Of a stretch of DNA of 22,657 bases, positions 6,937 through 14,262 are shown one piece after another; positions within the stretch are counted from its first letter, which is position 1, and every line of letters begins with the position of its first letter. Below the pieces are notes generated by a model. The model did no database searches. It worked only from the letters and a program-made list of their open reading frames with translations, and was not told the origin of the DNA. Location of the stretch: assembly GCA_038230975.1 (NCBI GenBank), contig JBBRMF010000059.1:1-22657 (forward strand), read 5' to 3'. The translations under genes were made by a program, and so were the position numbers. The DNA is from JANXVV01 sp038230975. Lineage in GTDB: Bacteria; Planctomycetota; Phycisphaerae; Tepidisphaerales; Tepidisphaeraceae.

Positions 6937-8451
6937 TTGATTCCAAATAACCTTGCATCTTCGTTTTCCAAAGATCTGCCGCGCCGGCAGGTGGATGCCG
7001 AGACAGAGCAATCCCTGACGATGGCGGGAGACAACTGCACTGCTCGATACGAGTACGACCGTGCCCGTGTGCATTATGCCGAGGCGCTTCGGATCAGCCC
7101 GGAGAACGATCGCGTGTTATGCGCGATGGCCGCGTGTGATTTTGCATTAGGCGATCGCGACAGTGCCATTAGCCACTTGGAGGCGGCGGTGCAGGCCAAT
7201 CCCTTGTCTGCAGTGGCTCATGAAAGCTTAGGGCAGATGTACCTGTCGGATGGGATTATCGAACGAGCGTTACAGTCGAGTGCCAGGTCGGTGGAGCTGG
7301 CACCGGACCAGATGGGGCATCTGGCATCTCGAGCCTGGGTGCTTGAGGCGGCGGGGCAGTTGGATGAAGCGTGGGAGGTTGTCCAACGCGTGGTCAATGA
7401 GGGTCGATATCTCAATCATGTCGTGCGACTTTATGCGCGGTTGGCTCGAAGGCGCGGCCTGCACCAACGAGCGCTCGAACTGGTTTTCAAGGTCATGTCC
7501 AGTGGGGGAAAGCCTCCCACGGAGCAAAGCAGTCTTCATCTGGCCGTTGCGGAATTGCTTGAAGATGCCGGGAGATACGATGAGGCTTTTTCCCATGCGG
7601 TTCGCGGCAATGCACTGCGTATGCAGCAATATGATCCGGATGCCCATGAAAGAATGGTCGATCGTGTCATTGCCTACTTCACGCGAGATCGCATGCGATT
7701 TCTGGTAAGGGCCACAACGCGTAGCGATCGACCTGTTTTTGTCGTTGGAATGCCGCGCTCGGGCACTTCTCTCATCGAGCAGATTCTAGCCTCACATCCG
7801 GAAGTCCATGGCGCAGGCGAGCTGGATTGGATGTGCCGAATTTACGCTGGCGCGCTCGGAATGCTATCCGCAACCGAAGATGACTATCCGAGCTGTCTGG
7901 ATCGCCTGACGGTGGACCAAGCGGATGGTTTGGCGCAAACCTATCTTCCGCCGATGGACGGATTGAGCCCGTCTGCGATGCGGATTACCGATAAATTTCC
8001 TTTGAATTTTCTGCATCTTGGTTTGATTGCCGTTTTGTTACCCGAGGCGAGAATCATTCATTGTCGCCGTGATGCAATGGATACTTGTGTTTCTTGCTTC
8101 ATGACCCATTTTTCATTTGGCAATGACTACAAATACAATCTGACGCATCTCGGTCGTTTTTATCGTGACTACCAGCGATTGATGGCTCATTGGAAAAGCG
8201 TATTGGATCTGCGGATTCTCGAGGTCGACTATGAGTCGGTGGTGGAGAATATCGAACGAGAATCCCGGCGAATGGTGGAGTTCCTCAATCTGCCCTGGAA
8301 CGATAAGTGCCTGCGCTTCCATGAGACAAAACGAACCGTTGCCACCGCAAGCGTCCAGCAGGTGCGCCGACCGATTTACCATTCCTCCGTTCACCGCTGC
8401 CGTCGCTATGAAAGGTATCTTGGGCCGTTGAAGCAGGCGCTTGGTGTGTGA
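6937..8451 (+). CDS. TPR-repeat sulfotransferase
   Basis: The 504-residue product has two parts. Residues about 35-235 are TPR repeats (ARVHYAEALRISPEN, AISHLEAAVQANPLS, and others). Residues about 265-480 are a Sulfotransfer_3-type domain. Its PAPS 5'-phosphosulfate loop is GMPRSGTSLIEQILASHP starting at Gly271. The 3'-phosphate segment is CRRDAMDTCVSCF at residues 376-388. The TTG start at 6937 is supported by GGAGGG (6924-6929) seven bases upstream. The ATG at 6930 opens only a six-codon frame. No signal peptide or membrane helix is visible, so it probably acts in the cytoplasm on a glycan, lipid or peptide acceptor, with the TPRs binding a partner or acceptor. Related bacterial TPR-sulfotransferases exist, but their acceptors are mostly unknown. 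Confidence 0.9.
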   Translation: MIPNNLASSFSKDLPRRQVDAETEQSLTMAGDNCTARYEYDRARVHYAEALRISPENDRVLCAMAACDFALGDRDSAISHLEAAVQANPLSAVAHESLGQMYLSDGIIERALQSSARSVELAPDQMGHLASRAWVLEAAGQLDEAWEVVQRVVNEGRYLNHVVRLYARLARRRGLHQRALELVFKVMSSGGKPPTEQSSLHLAVAELLEDAGRYDEAFSHAVRGNALRMQQYDPDAHERMVDRVIAYFTRDRMRFLVRATTRSDRPVFVVGMPRSGTSLIEQILASHPEVHGAGELDWMCRIYAGALGMLSATEDDYPSCLDRLTVDQADGLAQTYLPPMDGLSPSAMRITDKFPLNFLHLGLIAVLLPEARIIHCRRDAMDTCVSCFMTHFSFGNDYKYNLTHLGRFYRDYQRLMAHWKSVLDLRILEVDYESVVENIERESRRMVEFLNLPWNDKCLRFHETKRTVATASVQQVRRPIYHSSVHRCRRYERYLGPLKQALGV

Positions 8452-8550
8452 GGGCTTCGGAAAACCAAACACGGTTCACAACCGAACCGGCTAAATAAAA
8501 CCACAAGCCCAGCAGGCCCGGGGGAGGGGACAAGATGCTATACTTCCGCC
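8452..8550. repeat. Short gap with a copy of the TAAATAAA palindromic repeat
   Basis: The stretch 8487-8531 shares CCGGCTAAATAAA with 3296-3308, and its G-rich end (GGGGGAGGGGAC) matches the ends of the element at 3035-3340. An adjacent GGTT-CACA-AACC-type inverted sequence (ACGGTTCACAACCGAACC) lies at about 8471. Confidence 0.6.
8537..8544 (+). promoter_or_regulatory. Possible -10 element giving a leaderless mop transcript
   Basis: TATACT (8539-8544) lies so that the usual start of transcription, seven bases after its last T, falls on the A of the mop ATG at 8551. It is preceded by TG-C as in extended -10 sites. There is no Shine-Dalgarno sequence between it and the ATG. Confidence 0.4.
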
Positions 8551-8769
8551 ATGGCTATCAGCGCTCGAAATCAATTCAGTGGCAAAGTGGTTGTGTTGAA
8601 AATGGGTGCGGTCATGGCGGAAGTTGTGATTGACATCGGTGGGGGACATCAGATCGTGTCGCTCATCAGCGCAAGTTCGGCGAAGCGGTTGAAGCTCAAA
8701 AAAGGTTCACCGGCAACAGCCGTGATCAAAGCGACGGAAGTGATCATCTCCACCGATCAGGAATCGTGA
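8551..8769 (+). CDS. Stand-alone Mop (molbindin/TOBE) molybdate-binding protein
   Basis: The 72-residue protein is a single Mop/TOBE domain: SARNQFSGKVVVLKMGAVMA, then AEVVIDIGGGHQIVSLIS, SAKRLKLKKGS and TAVIKATEVIIS. Free-standing Mop proteins (molbindins) oligomerise and bind molybdate or tungstate in the cytoplasm. In ModE the same domains form the C-terminal sensor. Here the domain is a separate gene whose TGA overlaps the GTG of the next gene (GTGA at 8766-8769), so the two are translationally coupled. It either stores molybdate or supplies the sensing half of the split regulator next door. Confidence 0.9.
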   Translation: MAISARNQFSGKVVVLKMGAVMAEVVIDIGGGHQIVSLISASSAKRLKLKKGSPATAVIKATEVIISTDQES

Positions 8770-9146
8770 CCGTGCGGCGGCCTCCTCGATCCATTTCCGT
8801 ACCGATATTGCGCGCCAAAGTCTGGATCGAACGGGATGGGAAGGCGGCACTCACCGATAGCGGGGCGGATTTATTGGAACAGATCGAAGCAAGTGGTTCG
8901 CTCTCGGAGGCGGCTCGACGGCTGCGGTATAGCTACCGCCGCGCGTGGATATTGCTCGACACGATGAACAGACGATGGCCGGAACCATTGGTTACCACGG
9001 CGGTCGGTGGGAAGCGCGGCGGTGGGGCGAAGCTGACGGAACTGGGCAGCCGGGTTCTGCGGAGCTTTCGGGATCTCCAAATTCATATCGAGGCGGCGAT
9101 TGATCTGGAGGTGGATGGTTTTCAACGGGGGACGCAGGCACGTTAA
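8766..9146 (+). CDS. ModE-type HTH regulator lacking Mop domains
   Basis: The 126-residue protein matches the N-terminal DNA-binding half of ModE: LEQIEASGSLSEAARRL, then YSYRRAWILLDTMNRRWPEP, the wing-like GGKRGGGAKLTELGSRVL, and an amphipathic end (FRDLQIHIEAA). E. coli ModE is about 260 residues with two C-terminal Mop domains, and none is present here. The GTG start overlaps the mop stop by four bases. A ModE-like operator lies at 9293-9318, about 145 bases downstream in front of modA. The likely role is repression of modAB when molybdate is plentiful, with sensing possibly through the Mop protein. That coupling is inference. Confidence 0.88.
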   Translation: MTVRRPPRSISVPILRAKVWIERDGKAALTDSGADLLEQIEASGSLSEAARRLRYSYRRAWILLDTMNRRWPEPLVTTAVGGKRGGGAKLTELGSRVLRSFRDLQIHIEAAIDLEVDGFQRGTQAR

Positions 9147-9251
9147 AGCTGGGGTCCACTACGGCGAATCGCTTTCTGATTTGCCTGAAGAAGATCGCTC
9201 TGCGATCGCGGGTTCGATCTGAGTACCGATCGAAATTGCGGAGTACCGCAA

Positions 9252-9269
9252 ACATGGGCAGGATGCCCA
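9252..9269. repeat. Short palindrome of the TGGGC dispersed-repeat type
   Basis: ATGGGCAGGATGCCCAA is a TGGGCA...TGCCCA palindrome upstream of the ModE-type site. It resembles other TGGGC palindromes in this window (1514-1570, 14941-15038, 18733). Confidence 0.45.
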
Positions 9270-9292
9270 AGTTACTTTGGAATGTGAAAAAC

Positions 9293-9318
9293 TCGTTATA
9301 TACTTGGGTGTATAACGA
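9293..9318. promoter_or_regulatory. ModE-type operator upstream of modA
   Basis: TCGTTATATA (9293-9302), a six-base spacer CTTGGG, and TGTATAACGA (9309-9318) form a palindrome with one mismatch. It fits the known E. coli ModE box pattern (half-sites like CGCTATATA and TATATAACG with a short spacer). It ends 35 bases before the modA ATG and would overlap the -35 region of a promoter whose -10 is TATACT at 9322-9327. Binding there would repress modAB. Confidence 0.8.
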
Positions 9319-9329
9319 AAGTATACTTT
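9318..9329. promoter_or_regulatory. Perfect 12-base palindrome with -10-like core
   Basis: AAAGTATACTTT abuts the ModE-type site. It contains TATACT, a good -10 for modA. The symmetry could also make it a second binding site. Confidence 0.5.
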
Positions 9330-9353
9330 ATTCGTCTTTTCGGTGAGGACGAA

Positions 9354-10127
9354 ATGAAGCGATCAATTGCGATGATTTTGGCGGCACTGCTTTCGTCTGC
9401 GATGTATGCGGAATCCATCACCGTTGCGGCGGCCATTAGCTTGAAGGATGCCTTGACCAGGGCTTCGGCGCAGTACAAAACAGAGACCGGCGAAAGCGTT
9501 GAGTTGAACTGGGGTTCATCCGGGCAGCTTGCCAATCAGATCCTGAACGGGGCACCGGTCGACCTTTTCATTTCGGCCGCAGAGAAGCAGATCAAGGATT
9601 TGTCAAAGGCCGGTATATTGGTGGAGACGACGCGGAGCATTGTCGCGACCAATTCACTCGTGTTGATCGTGCCGTCGGAAAGTAAAGCTTCACCCGATTC
9701 GGTCAAGGCTCTGGCGGATGGGCGGGTTACGAGGATTGCGATTGGCGAGCCTGAATCGGTTCCAGCAGGACGATATGCCGAGCAAGCGTTCGATCATGCC
9801 GGGATCGCCGATGCGGTTCGGGATAAATTGATTCTTGGAACAAATGTGCGGCAAGTGCTGGACTACGTCGAGCGAGGCGAGGTTTCGGCCGGGCTGGTGT
9901 ATGCCACGGATGCGAAATCAGCGGGTGACAAAGTTCGCGTGACGTGTACCGTGGATGCGGGCGTTCATGAAGCGATCGTTTACCCGGCCGTCGTTGTGAA
10001 GACATCGGCAAAGCAGGAAGCGGCGGCGCGATTTCTAAAGTATCTTCTGTCTAAAAAGGGGCAGGCTTGTTTGCGGGAATTCGGTTTTGCACCACCGCCG
10101 GAACCTACGACTAAAGCGATCAAATGA
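9354..10127 (+). CDS. modA: Molybdate ABC transporter substrate-binding protein ModA
   Basis: The 257-residue product has a signal peptide (MKRSIAMILAALLSSAMYA). The mature part opens SITVAAAISLKDAL, where the Ser residues are expected to contact the oxyanion. NWGSSGQLANQILNGAPVDL, FISAAEKQIKDL and the late VSAGLVYATDAKSA are standard ModA segments. It captures molybdate or tungstate in the periplasm and hands it to ModB. GTGAGGA lies a few bases before the ATG. The stop overlaps the modB start (ATGA at 10124-10127). Regulation is probably by the ModE-type site just upstream. Confidence 0.95.
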   Translation: MKRSIAMILAALLSSAMYAESITVAAAISLKDALTRASAQYKTETGESVELNWGSSGQLANQILNGAPVDLFISAAEKQIKDLSKAGILVETTRSIVATNSLVLIVPSESKASPDSVKALADGRVTRIAIGEPESVPAGRYAEQAFDHAGIADAVRDKLILGTNVRQVLDYVERGEVSAGLVYATDAKSAGDKVRVTCTVDAGVHEAIVYPAVVVKTSAKQEAAARFLKYLLSKKGQACLREFGFAPPPEPTTKAIK

Positions 10128-10789
10128 ATTCTGGGTTATGGCTGACGCTCTGGTTGTCACTCCGAATCTCCGTGTCGGCAACGCTCTTGGCGTTGGTTGT
10201 GGCGTTGCCGTTGGCGTACATCAACGCGCGGTCGCGGTATTGGGGAAAGAGCCTGCTCGAAGGACTGATCATCGTGCCGATGGTGCTTCCACCGACGGTG
10301 GTGGGTTATCTCATCATCGCCAGCCTGGGGGTCAAAGGCTGGCTGGGCCAGTATCTGCACCAGTGGTTTTCGTACAGTATTTTATTTCGAATCGAGGGCG
10401 CGATTCTGGCGGCGGCGATTGTGGCGATGCCGTTGCTGTATCTGCCGACGCGCGCCGCGTTCGCGGCCATCGAGCGCGACATGGAAGATGTCGCCCGCGT
10501 CATGGGGGCGAACCGGTTTCAACTGTTCTGGCATGTCAGTTTACCGATGGCGACGCGCGGACTGCTCAGCGGTGTGATGCTGGCATTTGCCCGGGCCCTT
10601 GGCGAGTTCGGGGCTACCGTCATGGTGTTTGGGATACGAATGAATCAGACCACGCTGCCGGTCTCGATCTATCTCGATTACGAACAGGGCGAGATGCAAA
10701 AGGCACTGGCGGCAGTAAGCCTGTTGTGCTTTGTGTCGCTGGCGATCACGCTGCTGTACAACCGGTCGGCGTTATCGCGACAGGGATAG
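10124..10789 (+). CDS. modB: Molybdate ABC transporter permease ModB
   Basis: The 221-residue inner-membrane protein has about five hydrophobic helices. It carries the EAA-loop region that docks the ATPase: ERDMEDVARVMGANRFQLFW, then VSLPMATRGLLSGV, followed by FARALGEFGATVMV, a ModB/CysT signature. LIIVPMVLPPTVVGYLI is also typical. It overlaps modA by four bases. The usual third gene, modC (ATPase), is absent: 47 bases later comes the end of a minus-strand kinase. The permease must therefore use an ATPase encoded elsewhere. Confidence 0.94.
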   Translation: MNSGLWLTLWLSLRISVSATLLALVVALPLAYINARSRYWGKSLLEGLIIVPMVLPPTVVGYLIIASLGVKGWLGQYLHQWFSYSILFRIEGAILAAAIVAMPLLYLPTRAAFAAIERDMEDVARVMGANRFQLFWHVSLPMATRGLLSGVMLAFARALGEFGATVMVFGIRMNQTTLPVSIYLDYEQGEMQKALAAVSLLCFVSLAITLLYNRSALSRQG

Positions 10790-10836
10790 GGATCGGTAGT
10801 AGAAAGAACGGGCGCTTTTCGCGTAACCGCTAAGAT

Positions 10837-11766
10837 TCAGGCCCAAGCCGAGGCCTGCCGTGGCGCAGCAATCGGGTCGGGAATTGGCACGGCGGCCGGC
10901 ACGGGGCGGGTTAGCCCATGATGCATGATCTCCAACCGACGGGCGATTTCACCAATATCGCCGGGGCGCTTCGCCACGACCGTACGGCAACAATCCATCA
11001 CCAGGTTCGACAGAGGTTCCGGCACGCGCGGGTTGAGTTCACGCGGGGAGCGGATTTCGGAATCGACCAGGAAGCTGTTCTCCGCGCGCTTGATCGTAAA
11101 CAGCGTGGGGATCTTCTGGCCGGTGAGGCCCCAGTACATGGTCGCGCCAAAGTTGAAGATGTCGGTCCGCTGAGTGACGGGTTCGCATTTCACCTGCTCG
11201 GGGGAGATGTAATCCGGCGTGCCTTGAATGCGTTCCTTGACCGTGCCGACTTTGCAGGCTTGCCCGAAGTCAATCACTTTCACCATGCCGTCAGAGTCCA
11301 CGAGAATGTTGTTGGGCTTCAAGTCGCAATGCACATAGCCAAGCTGATGCAGGGCGGCTAATGCCTGGGCCGTGCCGATGAAGACGGAGACCATGTCGGC
11401 CATGCGTTCGGGACGGCGGGAATCCAGCGGTGTGCCGTCAACCAGTTCCATTACCAGGGCGGCTTCGGTCACTTTGCGCAGGAGGGTTTTGTTGACCTTC
11501 AGGTCCAGGGCTCGCCGTAGACCGGGATGACGAAATTGACGGCTGACTTCAAACTCGGCTTCGAGCTGCTCGACAAATCGAATATCTTTTTCATCCTTGC
11601 GAATCACATGCTTGAGGGCGAACAGTTTGTTGCTGATCGGTTCGGTCACCACGTAGATACGGCTGCCGGCCCCTTCACCCAGGAATTCAACGACGTTGTA
11701 CCCAAACAGATGCCGGGGCATCGTCGAGGTATTAAAGGCTGATTTTGAAAATGACGTTGCACTCAT
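10837..11766 (-). CDS. Soluble Ser/Thr protein kinase with HCD catalytic loop
   Basis: The 309-residue product has a full Hanks-type kinase domain: P-loop LGEGAGSRIY (29-38), the ALKHV lysine Lys52, helix-C acids near 70-72, catalytic loop HCDLKPNN (146-153, Asp148), IDFG (165-168), and TPDYISPE (183-190). The usual Arg before the catalytic Asp is Cys, making it a non-RD kinase. The C-terminus is a Pro/Ala-rich tail (TRPVPAAVPIPDPIAAPR). No transmembrane helix or sensor domain is present, unlike many planctomycete kinases. ATG 11766 is preferred over TTG 11778. The partner is unknown. It lies downstream of the atp operon on the same strand but behind a terminator. Confidence 0.92.
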   Translation of the reverse strand: MSATSFSKSAFNTSTMPRHLFGYNVVEFLGEGAGSRIYVVTEPISNKLFALKHVIRKDEKDIRFVEQLEAEFEVSRQFRHPGLRRALDLKVNKTLLRKVTEAALVMELVDGTPLDSRRPERMADMVSVFIGTAQALAALHQLGYVHCDLKPNNILVDSDGMVKVIDFGQACKVGTVKERIQGTPDYISPEQVKCEPVTQRTDIFNFGATMYWGLTGQKIPTLFTIKRAENSFLVDSEIRSPRELNPRVPEPLSNLVMDCCRTVVAKRPGDIGEIARRLEIMHHGLTRPVPAAVPIPDPIAAPRQASAWA

Positions 11767-11806
11767 AAATATATCCAACGATATCTACACTCCATAACGG
11801 CACGAG

Positions 11807-11829
11807 TGCAAAATTGTTTGCATTTTGCA
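11807..11829. promoter_or_regulatory. Operator-like inverted repeat upstream of the kinase
   Basis: TGCAAAAT (11807-11814) and ATTTTGCA (11822-11829) are perfect complements separated by seven bases. The site begins 40 bases upstream of the kinase ATG. It looks like a dimeric repressor site. The regulator is unknown. Confidence 0.5.
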
Positions 11830-11941
11830 GGGATGAATCTCAGGTAAATTCAAAGGTTCTGGGACCTACGGCATGTTTTTATCGTTCTAACCGATAATCT
11901 CCCCCCAATTGATCGGCCAATAAGTGTCACACCAAAAGAAA

Positions 11942-11973
11942 AGCAGCCCGGAAGTTTTGGCTTCCGGGCTGCT
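11942..11973 (-). terminator. Rho-independent terminator of the atp operon
   Basis: AGCAGCCCGGAAG and CTTCCGGGCTGCT form a perfect 13-bp stem with a six-base loop. On the minus strand it is followed by TTTTCTTTT. It lies 33 bases after the atpA stop, so the operon ends with atpA. Confidence 0.92.
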
Positions 11974-12006
11974 CATTTGGCTCGATTGCAGAGTCAAATC
12001 ATTCGA

Positions 12007-13518
12007 CTACTTCTTCCAGGCCTTAGCTTGGAAATCCACCAGAGCCTGCTTCAATCGGGCTTCGATATCCGCAGTAAGCTCCTTTTTATCAGCCAGATCC
12101 ACGCGGAGGGCGGCAGCCGTCGTGTCAACATAGGCAAGGAAGGCGGTCTGGAATTCCTGCACCCGGCTCACGGGAATCTCATCCAAGTAGCCCTTCGTGC
12201 CGGCGTAAACGACCATGACTTCCTGCTCGGTCGACATCGGCTTGTATTGGGGCTGCTTGAGCAACTCCACCAGACGCGCACCGCGATCGAGCTGCTTCTG
12301 AGTGGCTTTGTCCAATTCCGTGCCGAGCTGAGCAAAGGCTTCCAGTTCGCGATAGGCGGCCAAGTCAAGCTTGAGTGAGCCGGCGATCTTCTTCATGGCC
12401 TTAGTCTGGGCATTACCACCGACGCGGCTGACTGAGATACCGACGTTGATAGCCGGGCGAACACCGGCGAAGAACAGGTCAGGTTCAAGGTAGATCTGGC
12501 CGTCGGTGATACTGATCACGTTCGTGGGGATGTATGCCGAAACTTCGCCTTCCTGCGTTTCAATGATAGGCAGGGCGGTGAGGGAACCGCCACCTTTTTC
12601 ATCGCTGAGCTTGACGGCCCGTTCGAGCAGTCGGCTGTGTAGATAGAACACGTCGCCCGGATACGCTTCACGACCTGGGGGACGGCGGAGCAACAACGAA
12701 AGCTGGCGATAGGCGACGGCCTGCTTGGAAAGATCATCATACACCACCAGCGTGGCTTCGCCTTTCCACATGAAGTACTCGGCCATCGTGCAGCCGGCGT
12801 AGGGGGCGATGTATTGCAGCGGGGCGGGGTCGGCAGCGGAAGCGACAACCACCGTCGTGTACTCCATCGCACCGGCGGCTTTCAGCACTTCAACGATGCC
12901 GGCGACGGTCGATTCTTTCGAGCCGATCGCGACATAGAAGCATTTTACGTTCTTGCCTTTTTGGTTGATGATCGTGTCGATCGCGATGGCGGTCTTGCCG
13001 GTTTTGCGGTCGCCGATGATCAGTTCTCGCTGGCCGCGACCGATCGGGATCATGCTGTCGACGGCCTTGATGCCGGTTTGCAGCGGTTCGGTCACCGGTT
13101 TACGCTCGGCGATACCGGGGGCGATGATGTCCATCTTGCGCGATTCGGTCGAGGCGATCGGGCCCAAACCATCCAGCGGTTGACCGAGCGGATTCACCAC
13201 ACGGCCAATGACGGCTTCACCCACCGGCACTTCCAGCAAACGACCGGTCGACTTAACGGTGTCGCCTTCCTTGATCTCCAGGTAGTTGCCGAAGATGACG
13301 GCACCGATCGAGTCTTCTTCAAGGTTGAAGACCTGACCCATCGTACCGTTCTGGAATTCCAGCAGTTCACCGGCCATGGCGTTGCGCAGGCCATAGACGC
13401 GCGCGATGCCGTCACCGACTTCGATCACCGTGCCGACTTCCGTGACATTGATCCGGTTCTCGAAACCCGAGATTTCCTGCTTCAAAACGCTGGTGATTTC
13501 CGCGACATTAATGGCCAT
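12007..13518 (-). CDS. atpA: F1 ATP synthase subunit alpha
   Basis: The 503-residue length is normal for alpha. The Walker A loop is GDRKTGKT (169-176). Other family segments are GIKAVDSMIPIGRGQRELII, LLLRRPPGREAYPGDVFYLH and ISVSRVGGNAQTKAMK. I chose ATG 13518 (MAINVAEITSVLK) over TTG 13539, because GGAG lies seven bases upstream of it and the extra residues do not fit the family. Alpha forms the F1 hexamer with beta and carries non-catalytic nucleotide sites. It is the last gene of the operon: the gamma, beta and epsilon genes that usually follow are not here. Confidence 0.97.
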   Translation of the reverse strand: MAINVAEITSVLKQEISGFENRINVTEVGTVIEVGDGIARVYGLRNAMAGELLEFQNGTMGQVFNLEEDSIGAVIFGNYLEIKEGDTVKSTGRLLEVPVGEAVIGRVVNPLGQPLDGLGPIASTESRKMDIIAPGIAERKPVTEPLQTGIKAVDSMIPIGRGQRELIIGDRKTGKTAIAIDTIINQKGKNVKCFYVAIGSKESTVAGIVEVLKAAGAMEYTTVVVASAADPAPLQYIAPYAGCTMAEYFMWKGEATLVVYDDLSKQAVAYRQLSLLLRRPPGREAYPGDVFYLHSRLLERAVKLSDEKGGGSLTALPIIETQEGEVSAYIPTNVISITDGQIYLEPDLFFAGVRPAINVGISVSRVGGNAQTKAMKKIAGSLKLDLAAYRELEAFAQLGTELDKATQKQLDRGARLVELLKQPQYKPMSTEQEVMVVYAGTKGYLDEIPVSRVQEFQTAFLAYVDTTAAALRVDLADKKELTADIEARLKQALVDFQAKAWKK

Positions 13519-13605
13519 TTCTGTTCTCCGAAAATTCAAAATTGTCAGTAGTCAGTAGCGAATCCATCGTCGTAACCACTTCTGGCAACTGACAACGGAC
13601 CATCT
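13519..13605. repeat. atpH-atpA spacer with GTCAGT/ACTGAC repeats
   Basis: The spacer contains GTCAGTAGTCAGTAG and later CAACTGACAACGGACC. The same words occur in the spacer on the other side of atpH. Its 3' edge on the minus strand holds the atpA ribosome-binding site. Confidence 0.55.
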
Positions 13606-14160
13606 TCACTTCGGCATTTTCGCCAACAACTGTTCTTTCATCGCTTGTAACTGGTATCGCACGCTGGCGTCCAGGAGCTTGTCTTTCACGCGGACGATCA
13701 TACCGCCGATGATGGATTCATCGACATGGGAGTGGACGATTGCATCTTTGCCGAGTGCCGTGCTGATTTGCTGCTGAGCGCTGATGAGTTGCTCTTCGGT
13801 CAGTGGTTGGGCGACGGTGACTTCCACCTCCACCTTGCCGAGCTTTTCATCTAGGCGCGCGTGATAGGCGTCGGCGATATCGGCCAATCGGCCGAGTCGA
13901 TTCTTGGCGTTCAACACGCCAAGGAAATTCCAGACGAGCTGCGAGACTTTGCCTTTGAACGTGCGCTCAAGCATGCCCGTGCGCTCGACCACGCCGATGC
14001 TCGGGTCAGCCAGATATTTCTGGAAGGTTGGATTTTCTTCGACGATCTGACGCAGGTCCGAAAGCTCCTCGCCGATATTCGCCGCATCATCCCCGGCCAA
14101 CTCAAGCAAGGCCTGGGCGTAAGACAAGTCAACGGGAAGATAGTTTGTGGTAATTGCCAT
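13606..14160 (-). CDS. atpH: F1 ATP synthase subunit delta
   Basis: The 184-residue product matches the OSCP/delta family: LPVDLSYAQALLELAGD at the N-terminus, VWNFLGVLNAKNRLGRL in the middle, and the C-terminal GGMIVRVKDKLLDASVRYQL. It links F1 to the peripheral stalk made by AtpF. No clear Shine-Dalgarno site precedes the ATG (A/T-rich ACAAAATACAAAA). The spacers on both sides carry CAACTGAC-type repeats, so this gene is separated from atpF and atpA, whereas atp genes are often closely packed. Confidence 0.95.
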   Translation of the reverse strand: MAITTNYLPVDLSYAQALLELAGDDAANIGEELSDLRQIVEENPTFQKYLADPSIGVVERTGMLERTFKGKVSQLVWNFLGVLNAKNRLGRLADIADAYHARLDEKLGKVEVEVTVAQPLTEEQLISAQQQISTALGKDAIVHSHVDESIIGGMIVRVKDKLLDASVRYQLQAMKEQLLAKMPK

Positions 14161-14262
14161 TTTTGTATTTTGTCAGTCTTCCGTGGTCAGTTGTCCGTTT
14201 TGAAGAAACTTTTGTATTTTCCCTTGCAACTGACCACGTACAACTGACAACTGACCAATCCG
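14161..14262. repeat. atpF-atpH spacer with inverted CAACTGACCACG repeat
   Basis: CGTGGTCAGTTG (14182-14193) and CAACTGACCACG (14227-14238) are perfect complements with a 33-base loop. ACAACTGACAACTGACC follows. The words match those in the atpH-atpA spacer. Confidence 0.7.

Noticed and set aside
10087..10833. 248-codon ORF overlapping modB in another frame
   Set aside because: modB matches its family throughout; this frame is Gly/Arg/Val-rich with no structure.
12814..13551. 245-codon plus-strand ORF opposite atpA
   Set aside because: Antisense shadow of atpA with Arg/Asp/His-rich composition typical of shadows.
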